NCBI RefSeq assembly: GCF_041381155.1
Contig: NC_091135.1
Location: 67,855,067 to 67,919,066, forward strand
Direction: 5' to 3'
Source: Argopecten irradians
Lineage: Eukaryota; Mollusca; Bivalvia; Pectinida; Pectinidae
Length of the DNA: 64,000 nucleotides
Shown here: one piece after another, positions 22,224-35,800 of the stretch
How positions within the stretch are numbered: the first letter of the stretch is position 1
Layout of the letters: every line of letters begins with the position of its first letter
Translations under genes and position numbers: made by a program
Notes under the pieces: model-generated
Database searches by the model: none
What the model was told of the DNA's origin: nothing
Seen by the model: only the letters and a program-made list of their open reading frames with translations

Positions 22224-22332
22224 CCGCTAAACATGCCTATATTATTAGTTTTTCGCCATTTTTTCCTTATTATGAAGTCTATATATTAGGCCATTTTTTT
22301 TAAAAGCCTGATAATATTGGCAGGTTTAGCGG
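22224..22332. mobile_element. short foldback element
   Basis: CCGCTAAACATGCCTATATTATTA on the left pairs with TGATAATATTGGCAGGTTTAGCGG on the right, about 24-bp imperfect inverted ends of a 109-bp element. Flanks TTAGT and AATAGTA are not a clean duplication. Confidence 0.6.
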
Positions 22333-22334
22333 AA

Positions 22335-24105
22335 TAGTAAATAATATCATGACAAATGAAAATAAAATAATGGTAGAAGCAAGTATAAAACCATATAATA
22401 TAATGAAAACCCTTCTTTATGGCTACAAAAACCTGTACAGTATAGGATTATTTACACTTAGAAACTCTTCACAAAAATTTTTGCATACGTTTCAACGTTT
22501 ATTAGATTAACACAGTAATCAGGAACCTGTAGTCGATAAATTTGTGTTTTCCGTCGATAGTAGATATGTCCATTAGACAGATGAGATTTCCTTCGATCGG
22601 ATGTTTGGAATGTTCACGCGTCGCGCATGCACATAGGGGTTGTTTACACTCGCCGAAAGATAATAATATGAAATAGTGACTAGGTCGGTCCTATTTATTT
22701 TCAGTTTTTCTCCATTTTGAACAAAATTGTTATACAAACTTTTAAATATTGTTATTAACACAAAGTACACAACTTTTACAATTAATTTTAGTCCTATAAT
22801 TCTTTTTATCTTTTATTACATGATTTTTTAGCGATTTAGTCCCTTTAATGGGTATACATACATATTATTTTTGTCCAAAACAAACATAACTACCATTCTT
22901 AATATCTACCGTACCACTCACAAGACGTCAAATTCACAATTTGTGGACTTGGCGTATAAATACCCTTCAAAAAGACCTCCATATGTAGCCTATTACGTAA
23001 AAAAATAATGCCTCGATGAGAATTTGATATTTTATGTGGTTCAGTTTTATTGCCTAATAGGTTGGCGATATCAAACAAGTACGATAAAATGCCAACAAAC
23101 GTTGTATAATGGTTTGCATAATCATTACTTTGCTCCATTAGCAGTAATAGGCACCAATTGTAGCTCTAAAGACGACACCATTTTCTGCCTCTAAGTCTTT
23201 TGAGCTACAATATTGCAGCTAGCTAGATCCCTGTGTAATCTTCAATATTAGGATATACAGACCTGTGATTGGTCAGGGTGTTTTCCTGAATTGACTTCTG
23301 TTTTACTATGACAAAGTCAAGTAGTGGGTATTTCGACAGTGACGTAGTAATCCCTGACATTGTAATGATTGCCTGTTTCGAACTCGCAACATATTAAATT
23401 GTGGCGGTGGCGAGTATGAGAGAAGGGCCACCGCGCGATCCATTTGATAGCGCATTTTGTGAAAAGTACGTCTAGAGTATCACTGATATACGTGTATGTG
23501 GCTATGCTAATTAAACGCCGACACAGAGGCATAAAGAATGAAGATGCCTGTTTAGGGCCCTCGTCGCCTTGTAGTCATATGAATCATGTCGGTTAAATAT
23601 TTATGACATGACCTCCGGGTAAAGAGCTCACACAACGCTCAGTATACGTAGTGCACGGTATTCTTAAGGCTGACATCTTACCTTTGTAGAGGCACGTGTG
23701 TAGAGACAGGTAAGTGTACACCTGGTACAGTAGGTGGTCAAGTTGGCAGTAAGTACCTGGCACATGTACAGTGTTGACCATTTTGCGGACCGGGTTAGAA
23801 AAACGAAGGCGTATTCGGCAATGAATTGAATCGCTAGTCACTCATACATGTATGTGGCACACATCAATCCGTGCACAGGTGAGTAACTATAACTGCATAT
23901 TGTTTTACAATTCAATTAAGACCAAAATACTGAATTCTACCGAAATAGATATGTAATCCGTTGACGATATATGTTCACGGAAAAAAAGCCCACTTCCCGT
24001 AAGCTCAATAGATAGCTAGGAAAACCCTCTTATTACGGGAACTTTTTCAATTCCGCGAAACTTTATTAATTACATATGGCAGTGTTATCAGTTTCTCTCT
24101 GCTAT
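22335..24105. other. intergenic, no gene seen
   Basis: Several minus-strand frames of 65-82 codons lack recognisable domains, conserved starts or splice sites. ACAGACCTGTGATTGGTCAG...TTTTACTATGACAAAGTC (23258-23320) resembles the sequence preceding the 53-bp array at 41.06 kb and is probably part of the same dispersed family. Confidence 0.45.
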
Positions 24106-24109
24106 GCTA

Positions 24110-25510
24110 AATGATGTAATTCATTCTGTAAAACATCACAATCTCAGGACCTTTTTAGCCCACCATCTGATGTAATTTATTCTGTAAAACATCAGAATCT
24201 CAGGACCTTTTTTAGCCCACCATCTGATGTAATTCATTCTGTAAAACATCACAATCTCAGGACTTTTTTTAGCCCACCATCTGATGTAATTTATACTGTA
24301 AAACATCACAATCTCAGGACTTTTTTTAGCCCACCATCTGATGTAATTCATTCTGTAAAACATCACAATCTCAGGACTTTTTTAGCCCACCATCTGATGT
24401 AATTCATTCTGTAAAACATCACAATCTCAGGACTTTTTTAGCCCACCATCTGATGTAATTCATTCTGTAAAACATCACAATCTCAGGACTTTTTTTAGCC
24501 CACCATCTGATGTAATTCATTCTGTAAAACATCACAATCTCAGGACTTTTTTTAGCCCACCATCTGATGTAATTTATACTGTAAAATATTACAATCTCAG
24601 GACTTTTTTTAGCCCACCATCTGATGTAATTCATTCTGTAAAACATCACAATCTCAGGACTTTTTTAGCCCACCATCTGATGTAATTCATTCTGTAAAAC
24701 ATCACAATCTCAGGACTTTTTTAGCCCACCATCTGATGTAATTCATTCTGTAAAACATCACAATCTCAGGACTTTTTTTAGCCCACCATCTGATGTAATT
24801 TATTCTGTAAAACATCACAATCTCAGGACCTTTTTTAGCCCACCATCTGATGTAATTTATTCTGTAAAACATCACAATCTCAGGACTTTTTTTAGCACAC
24901 CATCTGATGTAATTCATTCTGTAAAACATCACAATCTCAGGACTTTTTTTAGCCCACCATCTGATGTAATTCATTCTGTAAAACATCACAATCTCAGGAC
25001 TTTTTTTAGCCCACCATTTGATGTAATTCATTCTGTAAAACATCACAATCTCAGGACTTTTTTTTAGCCCACCATCTGATGTAATTCATTTTGTAAAACA
25101 TCACAATCTCAGGACTTTTTTTAGCCCAACATCTGATGTAATTCATTCTGTAAAACATCACAATCTCAGGACTTTTTTTAGCCCACCATCTGATGTAATT
25201 CATTCTGTAAAACATCACAATCTCAGGACTTTTTTTAGCCCACCATCTGATGTAATTCATTCTGTAAAACATCACAATCTCAGGACTTTTTTTTAGCCCA
25301 CCATCTGATGTAATTCATTCTGTAAAACATCACAATCTCAGGACTTTTTTTAGCCCACCATCTGATGTAATTCATTCTGTAAAACATCACAATCTCAGGA
25401 CTTTTTTTAGCCCACCATCTGATGTAATTCATTCTGTAAAACATCACAATCTTAGGACTTTTTTAACCCACCATCTGATGTAATTTATTCTGTTAAACAT
25501 CACTTGCTCA
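24110..25510. repeat. 57-bp minisatellite, about 24 copies
   Basis: The unit is CTGATGTAATTCATTCTGTA, AAACATCACAATCTCAGGAC, T-run, TAGCCCACCAT; the step is 57 bp (24167 to 24224) with plus or minus one or two bases in the T-run. The T-run slippage breaks the open frames into pieces (MNYIRWWAKKSPEIVMFYR repeats) that are not genes. The array abuts a dispersed element beginning with the same TTTTTTAGCCCACCATC motif, which points to its origin. Confidence 0.93.
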
Positions 25511-26105
25511 TTGTTCACAATCGCAGGTCTTTTTTAGCCCACCATCATTCAAATCGCCTTTTGTCCGTGGTCCGTCGTCCGTCCGTCCGTTAACAATTCT
25601 TGTTACCGCTATTTATTAGAAAGTACTGAAGGGATCTGTCTCAAATTTCACATGCAGGTTTCCCTAGGTCCCTAGTTGTGCATATTGCAATGTTGGACCG
25701 ATCGCTCCACAAGATTGCCGCCAGGCCGCCAGGCCGCCATCTTGGATTTTGAAAGATGAAGTTTGTTACCGCCATTTCTCAGAAAGTACTGCAGAGATAT
25801 GTCTCAAATTTCATGTTCAGGCTCCCCTAGGACCCTAGCTAGTTTTGCATATTGCATTTTCGGACCGATCGGTGAACAAGATGGCCGCAAGGCCGCAATC
25901 CTGGATTTTGATAATTGAAGTTTGTTATCGCTATTTCTCAGAAAGTACTGAAGAGATCTATCTCAAATTTCATGGGCTGGTTCTTCTTAAATTTCGTATA
26001 TAGTATGTAGTAAAAGTTTAAAAAGCCGAGAAAAGATCCCTCTTTCTGTTGTCAGACATATATCATTCTTTGGTGGGCGCCATGATCCCCCTGGGATCTC
26101 TTGTT
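25510..26105. mobile_element. dispersed mollusc-type element with internal 162-bp tandem modules
   Basis: Begins TTTTTTAGCCCACCATCATTC, then GTCCGTGGTCCGTCGTCCGT. Modules with RCCGCYATTTCTCAGAAAGTACTG recur at about 25605, 25767 and 25929 (162-bp step), each containing a GACCGATCGGT...AAGATGGCCGCC block. It ends GGTGGGCGCCATGATCCCCC and CTGGGATCTCTTGTT. I recognise this as a very common bivalve repeat; tandem-core elements of this kind have been compared with pearl/Helentron-like elements, but that class assignment is an inference. Confidence 0.75.
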
Positions 26106-26173
26106 TCATATATCTTGGCAAAATAGAAAATATTTGAAGAAAACTATATGTAAAACCAATGTAGTGGGTCATT

Positions 26174-26415
26174 CTCGATAATCCAGGGGTTACTATCACT
26201 GATGTAATAATCACCCCTGGACTATCTCATAGTAAAGAATGACAAGTGAAGTTTACAGAGAGAGGGACGCCCGACTTCAAAGCAAGCATTACTCAATTTA
26301 TTTGATGTACATCAAAGAACCAAATTACCTATGACTCCTGAACTGTATCCAGCTCTTTACTATGAAATAGTCCAGGGGATATAATGTCAGTGAAAGTAAC
26401 CCCTGGAGTATCGAG
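26174..26415. mobile_element. foldback element whose arms equal one 53-bp-array unit
   Basis: The left arm CTCGATAATCCAGGGGTTAC...ACCCCTGGACTATCTCATAGTAAAG is inverted at CTTTACTATGAAATAGTCCAGGGG...AACCCCTGGAGTATCGAG on the right. The arms are about 70 bp and the loop about 100 bp. Each arm is one unit of the 41.1-43.2 kb array. The short frame at 25987-26214 overlaps the left arm and is spurious. Confidence 0.75.
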
Positions 26416-26419
26416 GACG

Positions 26420-26810
26420 TATAAGGGTTGGATAGTTTATGTTCGCTTAACCTTCATTTTTTTGCGAACAAACACATAAGTGTTTTTTATACTGTAGGCA
26501 TGAATGACCTTCAGTGTGCACCGGGTCGTGTACATATATGTATATATATACAGAGAGTGATACTCGACACCTCTGGTGTCAATGGCGTGCTGATATCCCC
26601 CGGCCGTCTCTTATGTTGTCTCGCTATAGTATCAAGTTGCATAGTAAAAAAGAACCTTGTAGCATATGCAGTTTTCAAGTACCTTATCGAACACATTTAG
26701 TACATGCACCGAGATCGCACCATCACTTTGCGGTGTTGTAATGTTATCAGCACAATTATTTTAATTCGTCTAATAAGTTTGTTATTTAAGTCTTAAATTT
26801 GGTGATATCA
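26420..26810. other. intergenic, no gene seen
   Basis: Overlapping short frames on both strands (61-90 codons, 26428-26741) have no recognisable product. A TATATGTATATATATA run lies near 26530. Confidence 0.45.
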
Positions 26811-26811
26811 G

Positions 26812-29800
26812 TCAGTAAACAAGCGGTCTCTCTCCAACAGCTAGCCTGGTCTGAAAGTAAACAAGCGGTCTCTCTCCAACAGCTAGGCTGGTCTGAAAGT
26901 AAACGAACGGACTCTCTCCAACAGCTAGCCTGGTCTGAAGTAAACAAGCGGTCTCTCTCCAACAGCTAGGCTGGTCTGAAAGTAAACAAGCGGTCTCTCT
27001 CCAACAGCTAGGCTGGTCTGAAAGTAAACAAACGGTCTCTCTCCAACAGCTAGCCTGGTCTGAAAGTAAACAAGCGGTCTCTCTCCAACAGCTAGGCTGG
27101 TCTGAAAGTAAACAAGCGGTCTCTCTCCAACAGCTAGCCTGGTCTGAAAGTAAACAAGCGGTCTCTCTCCAACAGCTAGCCTGGTCTGCAAGTAAACAAG
27201 CGGTCTCTCTCCAACAGCTAGCCTGGTCTGAAAGTAAACAAGCGGTCTCTCTCCAACAGCTAGCCTGGTCTGAAAGTAAACAAGCGGTCTCTCTCCAACA
27301 GCTAGCCTGGTCTGAAAGTAAACAAGCGGTCTCTCTCCAACAGCTAGCCTGGTCTGAAGTAAACAAGCGGTCTCTCTCCAACAGCTAGCCTGGTCTGAAA
27401 GTAAACAAGCGGTCTCTCTCCAACAGCTAGCCTGGTCTGAAGTAAACAAGCGGTCTCTCTCCAACAGCTAGGCTGGTCTGAAAGTAAACAAGCGGTCTCT
27501 CTCCAACAGCTAGCCTGGTCTGAAAGGAAACGATCTAAGCGGTCTCTCTCCAACAGCTAGCCTGGTCTGAAGTAAACAAGCGGTCTCTCTCCAACAGCTA
27601 GCCTGGTCTGAAAGTAAACAAGCGGTCTCTCTCCAACAGCTAGCCTGGTCTGAAAGTAAACAAGCGGTCTCTCTCCAACAGCTAGCCTGGTCTGAAAGTA
27701 AACAAGCGGTCTCTCTCCAACAGCTAGCCTGGTCTGAAAGTAAACAAGCGGTCTCTCTCCAACAGCTAGCCTGGTCTGAAAGTAAACAAGCGGTCTCTCT
27801 CCAACAGCTAGGCTAGTCTGAAAGTAAACAAGCGGTCTCTCTCCAACAGCTAGGCTGGTCTGAAAGTAAACAAGCGGTCTCTCTCCAACAGCTAGGCTGG
27901 TCTGAAAGTAAACAAGCGGTCTCTCTCCAACAGCTAGGCTGGTCTGAAAGTAAACAAGCGGTCTCTCTCCAACAGCTAGGCTGGTCTGAAAGTAAACAAG
28001 CGGTCTCTCTCCAACAGCTAGCCTGGTCTGAAAGTAAACAAGCGGTCTCTCTCCAACAGCTAGCCTGGTCTGAAAGTAAACAAGCGGTCTCTCTCCAACA
28101 GCTAGGCTGGTCTGAAAGTAAACAAGCGGTCTCTCTCCAACAGCTAGCCTGGTCTGAAAGTAAACAAGCGGTCTCTCTCCAACAGCTAGCCTGGTCTGAA
28201 AGTAAACAAGCGGTCTCTCTCCAACAGCTAGCCTGGTCTGAAAGTAAACAAGCGGTCTCTCTCCAACAGCTATGGTCTGAAAGTAAACAAGCGGTCTCTC
28301 TCCAACAGCTAGCCTGGTCTGAAAGTAAACAAGCGGTCTCTCTCCAACAGCTAGCCTGGTCTGAAAGTAAACAAGCGGTCTCTCTCCAACAGCTAGCCTG
28401 GTCTGAAGTAAACAAGCGGTCTCTCTCCAACAGCTAGCCTGGTCTGAAAGTAAACAAGCGGTCTCTCTCCAACAGCTAGGCTGGTCTGAAAGTAAACAAG
28501 CGGTCTCTCTCCAACAGCTAGCCTGGTCTGAAAGTAAACAAGCGGTCTCTCTCCAACAGCTAGCTGGTCTGAAAGTAAACAAGCGGTCTCTCTCCAACAG
28601 CTAGCCTGGTCTGAAAGTAAACAAGCGGTCTCTCTCCAACAGCTAGCCTGGTCTGAAGTAAACAAGCGGTCTCTCTCCAACAGCTAGCCTGGTCTGAAAG
28701 TAAACAAGCGGTCTCTCTCCAACAGCTAGCCTGGTCTGAAAGTAAACAAGCGGTCTCTCTCCAACAGCTAGCCTGGTCTGAAAGTAAACAAGCGGTCTCT
28801 CTCTAACAGCTAGCCTGGTCTGAAGTAAACAAGCGGTCTCTCTCCAACAGCTAGCCTGGTCTGAAGTAAACAAGCGGTCTCTCCCTAACAGCTAGGCTGG
28901 TCTGAAAGTAAACAAGCGGTCTCTCTCCAACAGCTAGCCTGGTCTGAAGTAAACAAGCGGTCTCTCCCCAACAGCTAGGCTGGTCTGAAAGTAAACAAGC
29001 GGTCTCTCTCCAACAGCTAGCCTGGTCTGAAAGTAAACAAGCGGTCTCTCTCCAACAGCTAGCCTGGTCTGAAAGTAAACAAGCGGTCTCTCTCCAACAG
29101 CTAGCCTGGTCTGAAAGTAAACAAGCGGTCTCTCTCCAACAGCTAGCCTGGTCTGAAAGTAAACAAGCGGTCTCTCTCCAACAGCTAGCCTGGTCTGAAA
29201 GTAAACAAGCGGTCTCTCTCCAACAGCTAGGCTAGTCTGAAAGTAAACAAGCGGTCTCTCTCCAACAGCTAGGCTGGTCTGAAAGTAAACAAGCGGTCTC
29301 TCTCCAACAGCTAGGCTGGTCTGAAAGTAAACAAGCGGTCTCTCTCCAACAGCTAGGCTGGTCTGAAAGTAAACAAGCGGTCTCTCTCCAACAGCTAGCC
29401 TGGTCTGAAAGTAAACAAGCGGTCTCTCTCCAACAGCTAGCCTGGTCTGAAAGTAAACAAGCGGTCTCTCTCCAACAGCTAGCCTGGTCTGAAAGTAAAC
29501 AAGCGGTCTCTCTCCAACAGCTAGCCTGGTCTGAAAGTAAACAAGCGGTCTCTCTCCAACAGCTAGCCTGGTCTGAAAGTAAACAAGCGGTCTCTCTCCA
29601 ACAGCTAGCTGGTCTGAAAGTAAACAAGCGGTCTCTCTCCAACAGCTAGGCTGGTCTGAAAGTAAACAAGCGGTCTCTCTCCAACAGCTAGCCTGGTCTG
29701 AAAGTAAACAAGCGGTCTCTCTCCAACAGCTAGGCTAGTCTGAAAGTAAACAAGCGGTCTCTCTCCAACAGCTAGCCTGGTCTGAAAGTAAACAAGCGGT

Positions 29801-32800
29801 CTCTCTCCAACAGCTAGGCTAGTCTGAAAGTAAACAAGCCGGTCTCTCTCCAACAGCTAGCCTGGTCTGAAAGTAAACAAGCGGTCTCTCTCCAACAGCT
29901 AGCCTGGTCTGAAAGTAAACAAGCGGTCTCTCTCCAACAGCTAGCCTGGTCTGAAAGTAAACAAGCGGTCTCTCTCCAACAGCTAGCCTGGTCTGAAAGT
30001 AAACAAGCGGTCTCTCTCCAACAGCTAGCCTGGTCTGAAAGTAAACGAGCGGTCTCTCTCCAACAATTAGCGTCTGGATTAAACAAGCGGTCTCTCTCCA
30101 ACAGCTAGCCTGGTCTGAAAGTAAACAAGCGGTCTCTCTCCAACAGCTAGGCTGGTCTGAAAGTAAACAAGCGGTCTCTCTCCAACAGCTAGCCTGGTCT
30201 GAAAGTAAACAAGCGGTCTCTCTCCAACAGCTAGCCTGGTCTGAAAGTAAACAAGCGGTCTCTCTCCAACAGCTAGCCTGGTCTGAAAGTAAACAAGCGG
30301 TCTCTCTCCAACAGCTAGCCTGGTCTGAAAGTAAACAAGCGGTCTCTCTCCAACAGCTAGCCTGGTCTGAAAGTAAACAAGCGGTCTCTCTCCAACAGCT
30401 AGCCTGGTCTGAAAGTAAACAAGCGGTCTCTCTCCAACAGCTAGCCTGGTCTGAAGTAAACAAGCGGTCTCTCTCCAACAGCTAGCCTGGTCTGAAGTAA
30501 ACAAGCGGTCTCTCTCCAACAGCTAGCCTGGTCTGAAAGTAAACAAGCGGTCTCTCTCCAACAGCTAGCCTGGTCTGAAAGTAAACAAGCGGTCTCTCTC
30601 CAACAGCTAGCCTGGTCTGAAGTAAACAAGCGGTCTCTCTCCAACAGCTAGCCTGGTCTGAAAGTAAACAAGCGGTCTCTCTCCAACAGCTAGCCTGGTC
30701 TGAAAGTAAACAAGCGGTCTCTCTCTCCAACAGCTAGCCTGGTCTGAAAGTAAACAAGCGGTCTCTCTCCAACAGCTAGCCTGGTCTGAAAGTAAACAAG
30801 CGGTCTCTCTCCAACAGCTAGCCTGGTCTGAAAGTAAACAAGCGGTCTCTCTCCAACAGCTAGGCTGGTCTGAAAGTAAACAAGCGGTCTCTCTCCAACA
30901 GCTAGCCTGGTCTGAAAGTAAACAAGCGGTCTCTCTCCAACAGCTAGCCTGGTCTGAAAGTAAACAAGCGGTCTCTCTCCAACAGCTAGGCTGGTCTGAA
31001 AGTAAACAAGGGGTCTCTCTCCAACAGCTAGCCTGGTCTGAAAGTAAACAAGCGGTCTCTCTCCAACAGCTAGCCTGGTCTGAAAGTAAACAAGCGGTCT
31101 CTCTCCAACAGCTAGCCTGGTCTGAAGTAAACAAGCGGTCTCTCTCCAACAGCTAGCCTGGTCTGAAAGTAAACAAGCGGTCTCTCTCCAACAGCTAGCC
31201 TGGTCTGAAAGTAAACAAGCGGTCTCTCTCCAACAGCTAGGCTGGTCTGAAAGTAAACAAGCGGTCTCTCTTCAACAGCTAGCCTGGTCTGAAAGTAAAC
31301 AAGCGGTCTCTCTCCAACAGCTAGCCTGGTCTGAAAGTAAACAAGCGGTCTCTCTCTAACAGCTAGCCTGGTCTGAAAGTAAACAAGCGGTCTCTCTCCA
31401 ACAGCTAGCCTGGTCTAAAAGTAGACAAGCGGTCTCTCTCCAACAGCTAGCCTGGTCTGAAAGTAAACAAGCGGTCTCTCTCCAACAGCTAGCCTGGTCT
31501 GAAAGTAAACAAGCGGTCTCTCTCCAACAGCTAGCCTGGTCTGAAAGTAAACAAGCGGTCTCTCTCCAACAGCTAGCCTGGTCTGAAAGTAAACAAGCGG
31601 TCTCTCTCCAACAGCTAGCCTGGTCTGAAAGTAAACAAGCGGTCTCTCTCCAACAGCTAGCCTGGTCTGAAAGTAAACAAGCGGTCTCTCTCCAACAGCT
31701 AGCCTGGTCTGAAAGTAAACAAGCGGTCTCTCTCCAACAGCTAGGCTAGTCTGAAAGTAAACAAGCGGTCTCTCTCCAACAGCTAGGCTGGTCTGAAAGT
31801 AAACAAGCGGTCTCTCTCCAACAGCTAGCCTGGTCTGAAAGTAAACAAGCGGTCTCTCTCCAACAGCTAGCTGGTCTGAAAGTAAACAAGCGGTCTCTCT
31901 CCAACAGCTAGCCTGGTCTGAAAGTAAACAAGCGGTCTCTCTCCAACAGCTAGCCTGGTCTGAAAGTAAACAAGCGGTCTCTCTCCAACAGCTAGCCTGG
32001 TCTGAAAGTAAACAAGCGGTCTCTCTCCAACAGCTAGCCTGGTCTGAAAGTAAACAAGCGGTCTCTCTCCAACAGCTAGCCTGGTCTGAAAGTAAACAAG
32101 CGGTCTCTCTCCAACAGCTAGCCTGGTCTGAAAGTAAACAAGCGGTCTCTCTCCAACAGCTAGCCTGGTCTGAAAGTAAACAAGCGGTCTCTCTCCAACA
32201 GCTAGGCTGGTCTGAAAGTAAACAAGCGGTCTCTCTCCAACAGCTAGGCTGGTCTGAAAGTAAACAAGCGGTCTCTCTCCAACAGCTAGCCTGGTCTGAA
32301 GTAAACAAGCGGTCTCTCTCCAACAGCTAGCCTGGTCTGAAAGTAAACAAGCGGTCTCTCTCCAACAGCTAGGCTGGTCTGAAAGTAAACAAGCGGTCTC
32401 TCTCCAACAGCTAGCCTGGTCTGAAAGTAAACAAGCGGTCTCTCTCCAACAGCTAGGCTAGTCTGAAAGTAAACGAGCGGTAGGCTGGTCGATGAAGTAA
32501 ACAAGCGGTCTCTCTCCAACAGCTAGCCTGGTCTGAAAGTAAACAAGCGGTCTCTCTCCAACAGCTAGGCTGGTCTGAAAGTAAACAAGCGGTCTCTCTC
32601 CAACAGCTAGCCTGGTCTGAAAGTAAACAAGCGGTCTCTCTCCAACAGCTAGCCTGGTCTGAAAGTAAACAAGCGGTCTCTCTCCAACAGCTAGCCTGGT
32701 CTGAAAGTAAACAAGCGGTCTCTCTCCAACAGCTAGCCTGGTCTGAAAGTAAACAAGCGGTCTCTCTCCAACAGCTAGCCTGGTCTGAAAGTAAACAAGC

Positions 32801-35800
32801 GGTCTCTCTCCAACAGCTAGCCTGGTCTGAAAGTAAACAAGCGGTCTCTCTCCAACAGCTAGCCTGGTCTGAAAGTAAACAAGCGGTCTCTCTCCAACAG
32901 CTAGGCTGGTCTGAAAGTAAACAAGCGGTCTCTCTCCAACAGCTAGGCTGGTCTGAAAGTAAACAAGCGGTCTCTCTCCAACAGCTAGCTGGTCTGAAAG
33001 TAAACAAGCGGTCTCTCTCCAACAGCTAGGCTGGTCTGAAAGTAAACAAGCGGTCTCTCTCCAACAGCTAGCCTGGTCTGAAAGTAAACAAGCGGTCTCT
33101 CTCCAACAGCTAGGCTGGTCTGAAAGTAAACAAGCGGTCTCTCTCCAACAGCTAGCCTGGTCTGAAAGTAAACAAGCGGTCTCTCTCCAACAGCTAGGCT
33201 GGTCTGAAAGTAAACAAGCGGTCTCTCTCCAACAGCTAGGCTGGTCTGAAAGTAAACAAGCGGTCTCTCTCCAACAGCTAGCCTGGTCTGAAAGTAAACA
33301 AGCGGTCTCTCTCCAACAGCTAGCCTGGTCTGAAAGTAAACAAGCGGTCTCTCTCCAACAGCTAGCCTGGTCTGAAAGTAAACAAGCGGTCTCTCTCCAA
33401 CAGCTAGCCTGGTCTGAAAGTAAACAAGCGGTCTCTCTCCAACAGCTAGCCTGGTCTGAAAGTAAACAAGCGGTCTCTCTCCAACAGCTAGGCTGGTCTG
33501 AAAGTAAACAAGCGGTCTCTCTCCAACAGCTAGCCTGGTCTGAAAGTAAACAAGCGGTCTCTCTCCAACAGCTAGCCTGGTCTGAAAGTAAACAAGCGGT
33601 CTCTCTCCAACAGCTAGCCTGGTCTGAAAGTAAACAAGCGGTCTCTCTCCAACAGCTAGGCTGGTCTGAAAGTAAACAAGCGGTCTCTCTCCAACAGCTA
33701 GCCTGGTCTGAAAGTAAACAAGCGGTCTCTCTCCAACAGCTAGGCTGGTCTGAAAGTAAACAAGCGGTCTCTCTCCAACAGCTAGGCTGGTCTGAAAGTA
33801 AACAAGCGGTCTCTCTCCAACAGCTAGCCTGGTCTGAAAGTAAACAAGCGGTCTCTCTCCAACAGCTAGCCTGGTCTGAAAGTAAACAAGCGGTCTCTCT
33901 CCAACAGCTAGCCTGGTCTGAAAGTAAACAAGCGGTCTCTCTCCAACAGCTAGCCTGGTCTGAAGTAAACAAGCGGTCTCTCTCCAACAGCTAGCCTGGT
34001 CTGAAAGTAAACAAGCGGTCTCTCTCCAACAGCTAGGCTGGTCTGAAAGTAAACAAGCGGTCTCTCTCCAACAGCTAGGCTGGTCTGAAAGTAAACAAGC
34101 GGTCTCTCTCCAACAGCTAGCCTGGTCTGAAGTAAACAAGCGGTCTCTCTCCAACAGCTAGGCTGGTCTGAAAGTAAACAAGCGGTCTCTCTCCAACAGC
34201 TAGCCTGGTCTGAAAGTAAACAAGCGGTCTCTCTCCAACAGCTAGCCTGGTCTGAAAGTAAACAAGCGGTCTCTCTCCAACAGCTAGCCTGGTCTGAAAG
34301 TAAACAAGCGGTCTCTCTCCAACAGCTAGCCTGGTCTGAAAGTAAACAAGCGGTCTCTCTCCAACAGCTAGCCTGGTCTGAAAGTAAACAAGCGGTCTCT
34401 CTCCAACAGCTAGCTGGTCTGAAAGTAAACAAGCGGTCTCTCTCCAACAGCTAGCCTGGTCTGAAAGTAAACAAGCGGTCTCTCTCCAACAGCTAGCTGG
34501 TCTGAAAGTAAACAAGCGGTCTCTCTCCAACAGCTAGCCTGGTCTGAAAGTAAACAAGCGGTCTCTCTCCAACAGCTAGCCTGGTCTGAAAGTAAACAAG
34601 CGGTCTCTCTCCAACAGCTAGCCTGGTCTGAAAGTAAAAAACGGTCTCTCTCCAACAGCTAGGCTAGTCTGAAAGTAAACAAGCGGTCTCTCTCCAACAG
34701 CTAGCCTGGTCTGAAAGTAAACAAGCGGTCTCTCTCCAACAGCTAGCCTGGTCTGAAAGTAAACAAGCGGTCTCTCTCCAACAGCTAGCCTGGTCTGAAA
34801 GTAAACAAGCGGTCTCTCTCCAACAGCTAGCCTGGTCTGAAAGTAAACAAGCGGTCTCTCTCCAACAGCTAGCCTGGTCTGAAGTAAACAAGCGGTCTCT
34901 CTCCAACAGCTAGCCTGGTCTGAAAGTAAACAAGCGGTCTCTCTCCAACAGCTAGCCTGGTCTGAAAGTAAACAAGCGGTCTCTCTCCAACAGCTAGCCT
35001 GGTCTGAAAGTAAACAAGCGGTCTCTCTCCAACAGCTAGCCTGGTCTGAAAGTAAACAAGCGGTCTCTCTCCAACAGCTAGCATGGTCTGAAAGTAAACA
35101 AGCGGTCTCTCTCCAACAGCTAGCCTGGTCTGAAAGTAAACAAGCGGTCTCTCTCCAACAGCTAGCCTGGTCTGAAAGTAAACAAGCGGTCTCTCTCCAA
35201 CAGCTAGCCTGGTCTGAAGTAAACAAGCGGTCTCTCTCCAACAGCTAGCCTGGTCTGAAAGTAAACAAGCGGTCTCTCTCCAACAGCTAGGCTGGTCTGA
35301 AAGTAAACAAGCGGTCTCTCTCCAACAGCTAGGCTGGTCTGAAAGTAAACAAGCGGTCTCTCTCCAACAGCTAGGCTGGTCTGAAAGTAAACAAGCGGTC
35401 TCTCTCCAACAGCTAGCCTGGTCTGAAAGTAAACAAGCGGTCTCTCTCCAACAGCTAGCCTGGTCTGAAAGTAAACAAGCGGTCTCTCTCCAACAGCTAG
35501 CCTGGTCTGAAAGTAAACAAGCGGTCTCTCTCCAACAGCTAGGCTGGTCTGAAAGTAAACAAGCGGTCTCTCTCCAACAGCTAGCCTGGTCTGAAAGTAA
35601 ACAAGCGGTCTCTCTCCAACAGCTAGGCTGGTCTGAAAGTAAACAAGCGGTCTCTCTCCAACAGCTAGCCTGGTCTGAAAGTAAACAAGCGGTCTCTCTC
35701 CAACAGCTAGCCTGGTCTGAAAGTAAACAAGCGGTCTCTCTCCAACAGCTAGCCTGGTCTGAAAGTAAACAAGCGGTCTCTCTCCAACAGCTAGCCTGGT

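Noticed and set aside
32458-33987. 509-codon minus-strand open frame
   Set aside because: It is a translation of the 42-bp minisatellite; the frame exists because the period is divisible by three, and single-base indels in many units close it.
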